Source: G963668605 sp963668605 | GTDB lineage: Bacteria; Acidobacteriota; Terriglobia; Bryobacterales; Bryobacteraceae | DNA: 64,000 nucleotides | Reading direction: 5' to 3' | Assembly: GCA_963668605.1 (NCBI GenBank) | Contig: OY764903.1 | Span: 62,001 to 126,000, forward strand | Shown: one piece after another, positions 41,927 through 50,800 of the stretch | Layout: each line of letters starts with the position of its first letter | Position numbering within the stretch: position 1 is the stretch's first letter | The notes under the pieces: generated by a model | What the model saw: only the letters and a program-made list of their open reading frames with translations | What the model was told of the DNA's origin: nothing | Database searches by the model: none | Position numbers and translations under genes: made by a program

Positions 41927-42475
41927 ATGACTCAACTAGCTGCCATTGTCGACGTCGAGACCACCGGATTCAGTTCCACGAACGATGAGGTGGTGGAACT
42001 CGGAATCGTTCTGTTTTCATTCGATCCGGCGACAGGCCGACTGGCCGGGATTGTCGAAGAGTACTGCGGACTGCGCGATCCGGGGCGGCCAATTCCACAG
42101 GGCGCCACCGATCAACATGGCCTGACCTGGGAAGATTGCCGCGGACACGCCTTGGACGGCGACGCTATACGGCGCATTCTGCGATGTGCGGGAGTCGTAA
42201 TCGCCCATAACCAGAGCTTCGACCGCCCGTTTGTTTCGCGTCTCTTTCCGGAGGCCGAAACTGTCCGCTGGGCGTGTTCTATGAACGGTATCCCGTGGTA
42301 CCGCAAAGGATTCCGTTCCAAGGGTCTGCAGCAGTTGTTGCGGGCCCACAGCCTCGAAGTGGAGACGGCCCACCGCGCGCTCGACGATGCCCGCAACACG
42401 CTGCGTCTGCTGATGTGCGAACAACCGGACGGCCGCACCTATCTGTCCGAACTGCTCGACGCGCTGAACTCATAG
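41927..42475 (+). CDS. DEDDh-type 3'-5' exonuclease (DnaQ-like)
   Basis: 182 residues from MTQLAAIVDVETTG (frame open from 41894). All DEDDh residues are visible: VDVETTG (D, E), AHNQSFDRPF (D), and AHRALDDARNTL (H, D). Other family parts: EVVELGIVLFSFD and DQHGLTWED. It is a stand-alone proofreading-type exonuclease fold, perhaps for DNA repair or RNA trimming. No polymerase subunit is adjacent. The inverted repeats at 41832-41856 may control it. Its last 37 bases overlap the end of the converging GT39 gene. Confidence 0.88.
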   Translation: MTQLAAIVDVETTGFSSTNDEVVELGIVLFSFDPATGRLAGIVEEYCGLRDPGRPIPQGATDQHGLTWEDCRGHALDGDAIRRILRCAGVVIAHNQSFDRPFVSRLFPEAETVRWACSMNGIPWYRKGFRSKGLQQLLRAHSLEVETAHRALDDARNTLRLLMCEQPDGRTYLSELLDALNS

Positions 42476-44076
42476 ACCTGGGCGATCGGATCTGCGTAGA
42501 TGCGCCGAAGCTGCGAATGATCCTGAGTTAAGGCGAGCAGCGCTCCCAACGCGGGCTGATGCAAATCCCGGCGGAAATCGTAGGCCGTCACCAGTACGTG
42601 TGTGACCTCCTTTTCGCGCCAGAGCGCCGGAAGGCGGGCGACGTAGCTGCGCACGGCGTCCGGGTCCTGGCCGTAGACGAGCGACGGCAGAATCGGTACC
42701 GTATAGCCCTGCCGCTTGGAATGAAGATACAGGAGCGTGTCGTCGTAGGAGGCGAAGCGTGCGCGGGGCGGCGTGTTCGCGGCAATCCAGCGGTATGCCG
42801 GCATCATCTGGTCAAACTGTGTCTGCCGGTCTGCGAAATACTCCGGCAGCATCACGAATGTGCCGCGCGCCAGCGTGTACACCGATCCGCCGGCCAGCCC
42901 GAAAATCAACAGCAGAACGAAGACGGATGCACCTCGATTCGCACCGGAGGAGGTCTTCCACGTGCGTACGCCCAAAGTCCCAACGTCGCGGATCTTCGTC
43001 GCGAGTCCTGCGACGAACAACGGTAGCAGCGGATAGACGAAACGCGTATCCGGCGGGTACTGCCAGAGGACCAGCACCACGGTAAACAGCAGCGCGAAGC
43101 AGGCAAAATGCCGCAGGCTACCGCGGTAGAGTCCCACTACGCCGGCAATCGCCGTTACGGTGATCAGCCAGGCGAGCGGCCGAAGCCACAACTCGTCTCC
43201 GCTGTTGAACAGCACCAGTCGCGCGAGCGCTTCAATGGCGGCGGACGTGTTAATCCAGGCGCGCTGCGGCAGATCGGGCCAGGAAAACGTCTTGACGTAG
43301 AAGCCGATGTAGGCCGTGTAGTACGCGAGAATATCGTCCTTGGCGGGAAAGGCATGCGCGCGCGACCAGATCTGCCAGCCCGCGATCGCTGCGAGCAGTG
43401 GGGCGAGAAACGCCGCCGCCGCGCGATAACTGCGCTGGCGCAACAACAGGAAGGGAACACTGACGGCCAGCACGATCGCATTTGTGCGCACCAGAAACGC
43501 CGCCGCGGCAACCACGCCCGCGAGCAATCCACGTTGCACCGTCAACTCCCTTTCCGATTCGAGCAGTAACATGGCTGCCAGCAGCAGCACGCTACAGGGC
43601 AACTCGCTCATCGGTGACACTGCAAAGACAGTCGTCAGCGGGCCGAGCGCCACGAGCAGCGTCAGACCATAGGCGGGCAGTGCGCCGAAACGGCAGCGGC
43701 GGAACCAGAGCCTGACCAACCCGAGGTAGAGCGGAACGAAGGCCCATTGGAGAGCCATCGCGGAGTGGCTGCGGGGTAACGTTCCGGCCATCCGCCACAC
43801 CGTCGCGAGCAGCGCAGGATAAAGCGGAGGATACTTCGTCTGCGCGGGATTTTCAGGAAGATGCGGGAGGCGGTAGCCGTGCCCTTCGGCGAGCGATTGC
43901 GCGGAGATCCAGTAGACCGCATCGTCGTGATACGAACCCAGGTGCGGCATCTCGCGCCAGCGGCATGCGAACCACGCACTCGGCGCCAGCAGCAAGGCGG
44001 CGGCGAGCACGGCAAGAGCTCTCCTTATGCTCCGCCTGGTCTCTGATGTCGAACTGCCTGTCAAGAAGATCTCCAA
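42439..44076 (-). CDS. Membrane glycosyltransferase, GT39-like
   Basis: 545 residues with about ten membrane segments. After the first helix (LAVLAAALLLAPSAWFACRW) the loop holds SYHDDAVYWISAQSLAEGHGYRLPH, with the acidic pair typical of dolichyl-phosphate-mannose-type transferases, and KYPPLYPALLATVW. The C-terminal ~120 residues are extracytoplasmic (FASYDDTLLYLHSKRQ...VTHVLVTAYDFRRDLHQ). A polyprenyl-phosphate sugar is the likely donor; the GT2 gene at 23944 could make one. Its 3' end overlaps the exonuclease gene by 37 bases on the opposite strand. It stands alone in its transcript. Confidence 0.8.
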   Translation of the reverse strand: MEIFLTGSSTSETRRSIRRALAVLAAALLLAPSAWFACRWREMPHLGSYHDDAVYWISAQSLAEGHGYRLPHLPENPAQTKYPPLYPALLATVWRMAGTLPRSHSAMALQWAFVPLYLGLVRLWFRRCRFGALPAYGLTLLVALGPLTTVFAVSPMSELPCSVLLLAAMLLLESERELTVQRGLLAGVVAAAAFLVRTNAIVLAVSVPFLLLRQRSYRAAAAFLAPLLAAIAGWQIWSRAHAFPAKDDILAYYTAYIGFYVKTFSWPDLPQRAWINTSAAIEALARLVLFNSGDELWLRPLAWLITVTAIAGVVGLYRGSLRHFACFALLFTVVLVLWQYPPDTRFVYPLLPLFVAGLATKIRDVGTLGVRTWKTSSGANRGASVFVLLLIFGLAGGSVYTLARGTFVMLPEYFADRQTQFDQMMPAYRWIAANTPPRARFASYDDTLLYLHSKRQGYTVPILPSLVYGQDPDAVRSYVARLPALWREKEVTHVLVTAYDFRRDLHQPALGALLALTQDHSQLRRIYADPIAQVYEFSASSSSDR

Positions 44077-44457
44077 GGCATTGATCGGCTTTGCGGCTCT
44101 GTTCCTGCATGGCGGTTACGTTGAAGCAGTGGAGGAGAGGTTTCGACGTGCGATTGGACGGACCATTGGGTTCGTTCTGTTCGGCTGGGGGGTCGCAGCC
44201 GGGCGCTGGGAAATTTTTGCGGATGTGGGCCAGGGTTGCCGGCGTTGAGCGACTGGAGCGTGCGGGTGGTTGCGTTTCGGCGGACGGATTCGGATTTGAC
44301 TGGGGACATGCGTGCTCCTGGTCGGATTGTAGCTGGCAGGTTGGCGGGAATCGGCTGTCGAAAATCGTAAGTGCTTGGAAATACGCAGGAAAGATTCTTG
44401 CGGCGAGTGTGATGAATGGCCCTGGGGCCAATCCTTATGGCTCAGCCGCAGCGCTTT
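44077..44457. other. Intergenic region without recognisable gene
   Basis: 381 bases between the start of the GT39 gene and the end of the Doc remnant. No frame has convincing protein features. It should contain the GT39 promoter (reading minus), but no clear -35/-10 pair stands out. No repeat family member recognised. Confidence 0.5.
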
Positions 44458-44778
44458 CTATGCGCGTCTGGCATTTGCGCGCAGGAAATTCGTATAACTC
44501 GCTTCATCAAGCACACCGGCTGCCAGATTCATGACGGCCTGGGCTGCGTCTTCTTCGCTGGCCTTGAAGCTGTAGCCATTGAGTTCGAGAAACAGGATGC
44601 CAATCACAAAACCGGTGCGTTTGTTGCCATCGATGAAGGGACTATTGCGCACGATGCCCACTGTATAGGCCGCCGCCATGTCGATGATGCCGGCCACATC
44701 CGCAGTAATAACATCCGAGATGCTTGGCAAGAGCCCTGTTTCGGCGGTAGGGCGGCGAAGGTTGCGGCCAGAACGCAC
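44458..44778 (-). pseudogene. Doc/Fic-type toxin remnant, N-terminus lost
   Basis: The frame encodes 106 residues from a GTG, of which the last 75 are clearly Doc-like: DMAAAYTVGIVRNSPFIDGNKRTGF, FLELNGYSFKASEEDAAQAVMNLAAGVLDE. Full Doc proteins begin about 25 residues earlier with a GLRDEGLLESAL-type region, absent here. The catalytic motif HxFx(D/N)xNKR reads SPFIDGNKR, so the key His is Ser. The frame starts inside the stem-loop that follows the giant gene, and no antitoxin is adjacent. Most likely a truncated, inactive relic; a small live protein cannot be excluded. Confidence 0.6.
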
Positions 44779-44811
44779 ACACCCGCCCGGATCGCTCCGG
44801 ACGGGTGTGTG
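44776..44811 (-). terminator. Strong stem-loop after giant gene 3
   Basis: Two 16-base arms (CACACACCCGTCCGGA and TCCGGGCGGGTGTGTG on the minus strand) close a GCGA tetraloop, 20 bases after the giant gene's stop. The single imperfection is a G-U pair on the minus strand but a mismatch on the plus strand, favouring minus-strand function. There is no U-run. Confidence 0.6.
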
Positions 44812-44831
44812 GCTTATGGTATTCGCCGGAC

Positions 44832-47800
44832 TTACTTCACTCTGACCAGCAAGCCCGGTTGGGCGTTCGCTTCGCCTGCTTGCAGCGAGACCGTTGCCAG
44901 ATCCGTGCCGGCAGCCAGCAGTTCTGCCGGAAGCTTCACGTTGACTGCCAAACGGCCGGGTTGATCGGCGATCGCCGAGATGGAGATGATGTCCGCCGGG
45001 TAGCCATTCAGACGCACTGTGAGCGAAAGCTTCGGCTGGCCGAGGTCGAGTTCGCCCGCGCCGGTTAGTTGCAGCGTGATTGTGCCTGCCTCCGAGGGCA
45101 GTGTTTCCACGATTCCGCGTCCGAGGAAATCCTTCACGAAGACTGCGGGGTTAGCCGGAGTGATGGGCACCGTGACGGCTTCGGTCCTGACGCCGAGGTC
45201 ATCGACGAACAGTGCGATGGACTCCCTGCCGGCGACCGTTTCGGGTACCGCGAGTTCGATGTAGCGCTCCGTCACGGTAGTCAACTGGACCGCACTGTCG
45301 TCAACGAATGCTCGCGCGAATTTGCTAAAGTTACTGCCATAGACGCGGATCAGTTGGCCGGGGGCCACGGCGCCGCTTTCGTGACTGGCTGCGCTTAGTA
45401 CAGCAGCAATGACTTTGCGGGGCGGTGTCTGTAGGCCGGCAGTAACTTGAGCTAGGGGCGCGGGCATTGGCTGCAAGTAGCCATCGACGCCCAGCGAGAC
45501 GCCCCAACCGAAGCCCAGGAGTGCATCGTGCTCGGCTTGCAGCGCGTAGTGGTAAATCGGGTATGCCGTCGGTCCCGCGGTGAAGCGCATGCGGTAGGTC
45601 GGATAGGTGCCCGGCGCCTGGCCGGAAAGCAGGAACGAATCCATGCCTTCGCCCAGGTTCAAGGTGCGGTTGCGCACCGCGGTTTTGTACTCCTCACGAT
45701 CGCGCGTCCAGTAATGGAAGATCGGCGCGCCGTTCTGCGGGAAGAACAGGATGCGATAGAACGGATGCGTCGAAATGCCGCTGATGGTGGCGGGTTGATT
45801 GTAGGCCATGCCCGGCGGCGGATCCTCGGGCGTGAAGCCTCGCGTGACCAGCACGTCACGTTCATTCTGGCTGGCCGTGAAGAAGTGTGCGAAATTGGCC
45901 GGATTGTAGAGGCGGTAGCGCGGAATCTTGACTGGCGCAGGCGCTTCGGGAAGCCACATGCCAAAGCAGGACTGATCCTCACCCGCACCGGCGGTGTCCT
46001 TGGCCCACTGGCAGACCGCTTTGCGCGGTTCGCGGCCGCCGGCTGAGCCGAAGGCAGGCTTGAAGGTCAGCGCGACGTTCGCGGTCAGAACATTGCCGGA
46101 GCCAGTGAACGTGGAGTTGAGTGCGTCGACGGAACACGCGTTGTTCTGTAGCGGCGTCGCTGAACCGAGCGCGACTGGTGCGAGGTAGCTCACACCCGCG
46201 TCATCCAGTAGGGTGATTTGTCCGGTCTGTGGCCGCATTTCGACGATGCAGGCGCCGACGGTTCCGGCGTAAGACTCGTGGAAGCGGAAGGTGGCTTTGG
46301 CGATGTCTGCCCAACCGTTTGCGTCGTTGAATGTTCCTGTGAAGGTCCGCGTGACGCCAGCGCCCTGGAAGGGAGAGAGTTCCAAGCCGTACGGCGGCAC
46401 GTTGCCGCCGATCCCGCTGAAGAAGTTCGCGGTAACCGAACGCGGCGCTGTCATGGTCACGCTTTGCGGATTGGTAGAACCCGCCAGGTCACCCGAAAAG
46501 AATGCAAAGGTCTTGCCCGAAGACGGAGTCGCCGTCATCTGAATGGCAGCTCCGGAATTGTAGTATCCGTCCAGCGAAGATGGATTTGCCGCGAGCGTTC
46601 CAGCGCCGGCCGGGTTCACATTCGTAGTCAACAGGAATTGAATCGTGAAATTGGCGGTGTAGCTTGTGGCGGTTGCGGGTGTAGTAATCGTGCGTGACTG
46701 CGCTCCGCCGTCGCTCCAATTGGCAAACACGTAGCGAGCGCCGGAGCCAGCCTGAGGTGAAGCTACGGAAACACTATGCGCTGAACCAGCGATCCAGTTG
46801 ACCGTCTGCGGAGCGGTCAGGGTAGCGCCGTCGACAGTCAGGCTCTGTCCGGCCGGGGATGTGCTCAGAACTATTTGGACCGTTGGGTCCGTCACCACTG
46901 CCGCATCGACCCGAAACTCGCTCACGTCGAAACTAAAGGCGCTCGGCCCCACGCCGTGCAGCGTCACACGGAGTTGATGCGGACCAGCCGCGAAACCGCT
47001 GATGGGAATCAGTCCGCTCTCCTGGAGTTCTCCCGCCGGAGCGCTCGTGCCCGATAGCACCCAAATCGGCGTGTTGTCGAGCACCACCGAAATGTAGTCG
47101 CCGCTACCGACGCTTCCCAATTGGTACTTGAACGACAGATATTGAGGGTTCTGTGGAAGATTGATCGTCATCGCCACAAAAGGAGTGTCAGCAGTTCCAG
47201 CCGAACGCAATGAAGGAGCCTTGTCGCTCAGGGCAGTTGCGAAGGAAGGACTCTTGGCGCATCGATAGGTGGTCGGAGTCACTTGGGAGCAACCGTTTGG
47301 AGCAACCGTGTTGATGGAAGCATCAGTCCCAATCGTGTCGGCGACTGCGCCGCCATTCGAAGCTGGAAAATTATTGGCGAAGGTGGCAGGATTGTCTAGG
47401 TGGTCCCCCAAAGCGATCTTCCAACCATACTTGCAAGGAGTCAGACTTGAATCCAGGAAATGCAAATTGATCCAGTCGGCTGCATGGCAGACATTGGTCG
47501 TCCCGCCGGTGAGTGGATTGTAAGGGAATGGGTCGTTCGGGAGGATCGTCCAGCGATACCATTGCTGAACACCGGAGTGGTCATTGTATCCAATTATTTC
47601 CCCGAAAACTTGCGAACCGACGAATCCCGGATCGATGAGTTTTCTATTATAGATGGGCCCATGAGCCGTGTCACCCACCGCGCTCACGCTATATAGGCTG
47701 CCGGCACCATAATAATTGTCAATTTGCAGAGATAAATCGCGTCTGCCCCTTGGCTTGCCGTCCTGCAAAAGGTTGTGCGCGAAGAAATCCTCCCCGAAGC

Positions 47801-50800
47801 TGGCAGGCGTCCTCTCGTCATCCGGCGAGGCGTGATTAAGCTTCGAGATGTGCTGTGGCCGATCCAACGCGGTGAACTGAGCGTACTTCACATTGGGCAC
47901 CTTGGGTAGGAATGCGCTCGCCGCATAAGTATTCACGATTGTTCCCAGAGAATGTCCGATAAAATGGATCGGTTGGGCATAATCCGTGCCGAGGCGTTCG
48001 ATCAACTGGGCAGCGAGACGATTCCCGGCATTCTCGGCTTTTTCCTGAGCCGCCTTGTAAGAGCCAATATCCGGAAGGTTGTTCTCCAGAAAGCCACCGG
48101 CATAAACTTGGAACGCATCTTCCCAGATGTATTGAATGATATTGGCTGGTGTGCCGAGGCTGGCGAGTTCATCCTGAATCAATAGCGCAGCGTCCCCTGT
48201 CCACAACTTGGAAAACTCGCCGTCCTCATGCTTCTGCAACCCGTGCGTGAGCACGATTGTTGGGAGTGTTTTGATGAATGTACCGATTGCGAGGCACGCC
48301 TTGGGTGGGCTGACACCGGGGGGTTGTGGGTCTGCGGTTACGATCAGAGTTACAGGGACGATGATTGGGGCCATTCCCGTACCGCTCAGCGTGACCTGGC
48401 CACTGTATGAGCCGGTCGATTGGCGTGATGCAGCGACAGAAAGATAGAAGGAGCCCGGCGCGGTGACCGTACTCGTGTCGAGTGTCAGCCAGTTCCCTCC
48501 ACTTGAGGTTGTCGCTGACGCGCTCACGCTCGTTCCAACGACCCCGACATCGACGCTCAGGGCTTTCGAGGGCACCACTCCCACCACCCCCTGTTGATAC
48601 TGAAACTCCAGGGAAGACGGCTTGACGGTCAGGGTCGGCACCGCCGGGGTGACAACAATTTTCAGCGCTGTGGACGGAAAGTACAGAACATGATGTCCAT
48701 CCGCGAAAAGGTGCTTCGCCTGAACTGTCCCGTAGCTGTTGGCAACGCCGATAGTGATCGGCGACCAGTCCGCAATGTCGTCTCCGTTGTCCCATACCAG
48801 GCTCCCCGCAGACGGGTTGGTTGCTGACATCAGTTGACCTGCGTTGGACTCATTACGGAACGCGGTGATGAGGTAGTACGTGCCGGCAGTCGCCGGCGCC
48901 GGCAGGTTGACGTTGACCGTTTTCTGCAAGCCGGCAACCGGGGTGGCAAAACCACCCAGGTTTGTGTAACTGGTCGCGTGCGCGCCCCAAGTTGGCGTCA
49001 GCCCCATCGCCATTACCGCGTTACTGGCAAAGGTGGAGTCGACCTGCACTACGAAGCTTCCGCTCAATGATACGCCCGGCGCCACTGTCACGGTCCGGCT
49101 GGATGGCGACACGGCCTGACCGTTGATCGTCCCGCTCACCAGCCGGAGCTTAGACGTGGCCCCGGGGTCTGCATTACCTGTCGCCGCGTAACTGCCGCTG
49201 AAGACGATCGTTCCTCCGGCCGTCAAAGTCTTGGTTTCCGATAGTGGCGTGGAATACCCCGTAACGGCGTTATAGATGATGGTGTACGTGCCGGCGGGGG
49301 TGTTGGGTGCGGTGAAAGACGTTCCGCCGCCGGTGTAGTTGGCCGGCCCGGTGATGGTGAAGGCGGCTGTCGGCAGGTTTGTTGTTACTGAAATCGAGCC
49401 GGTTGTCGGAGTCGAACCCGAAGCCCAGACCCACGTGTCGTTGCCGCTGTTGCCGTACGCACCTCCGAACAGGACCACCTGCCCGTGCGCCGTGTCGTAG
49501 GCCATTGCGGATCGATACTGCGGCGGCGGGTTGTTGGCTGGGTTCTTCTGCGTCCAATTCGTGCCGTCCCAGACCCACGTGTCGTTGCGTATTCCGCTGT
49601 CGTCCCCACCTCCGTTCAGGACCACCTGCCCGCGGGCAGTGTCGTAGGCCATCGCGTGATACCCGCGCGGCGGCGGGCTGTTGACTGGGCTCTTCTGCGT
49701 CCAGTTCGTGCCGTCCCAGACCCACGTGTCGTTGCGGAAGGAACCGCCTATCTGGCCTCCGAACAGGACCATCTGCCCACGAGCCGCGTCGTAGGCCATT
49801 GCGGAATTCCAGAGCGGTGGCGGGCTGTTGGTTGGGCTCTTTTGCGTCCAGTTTGTGCCGTCCCAGACCCACGTGTCATTCAAGCCGCCGCTGTAACCGC
49901 CTCCGAAGAGGACCACCTGCCCGCGAGCCGCGTCGTAGGCCATCGCGGGTTTCCAGCGATTCGTCGGGCTGTTGGCGGGGCTCTTCTGCGTCCAGTTCGT
50001 GCCGTCCCAGACCCACGTGTCGCTGAGAGGGCCGGGAAAAACATCCCCTCCGAACAGGACCACCTGCCCGCGAGCCGCGTCGTAGGCCATCGCGTGGTAT
50101 ATGCGCGCCGTCGGGCTGTTGGCGGGGCTCTTTTGCGTCCAGTTCGTGCCGTCCCAGACCCACGTGTCGTTGCGGACGCTGTTGACGGGGCCCCAGCCTC
50201 CGAACAGGACAACCTGTCCGCGGGCCGCGTCGAAGGCCATCGCGTGGGACCCGCGGGGTGGTGGGCTGTTGGCTGGGCTCTTCTGCGTCCAGTTTGGTTC
50301 CGGTGTGGTTGCGCCCACCGTCAGCGATAGCGAGGTCGACTGGCCTCCGCCCGATCCGTTCTGCACCGCGATGTTGAAACTACCGCTGGTCAGCGTCACC
50401 GGTCCGGCGATCTGAGACGCGGTCTTCGTCGTCAGCGCGCCATTTGTCACCGTACAAGGACCGCAGTTGGTGCCGAAAATCAGGATCTGCGCCGTGTTGG
50501 GATCGAAACTACTCCCGTTGATCGTGAGCGTAAACGGCTGCCCCACCACCGGCGGATTTGGATTTGTACTCAAGTTGCTGAGCGAGGGCGTCGCACCACC
50601 GATCGTCAGGATCTTTCCGTTTGAAATCGCTCCCCCTGGCCCATTCTGCACCGACACCGTGTAGTTCCCCACCGTGTTCAGTGTCACCGGCCCAATCAGC
50701 AGGGTTGCGTTCTTGGTGCTGAGCGTCCCGTTGGGCACCGTACACGGGCTGCAACCCGGTCCCGTGAACAGGATCTGCGCTGTCGAGGAATCGAAGTTGT

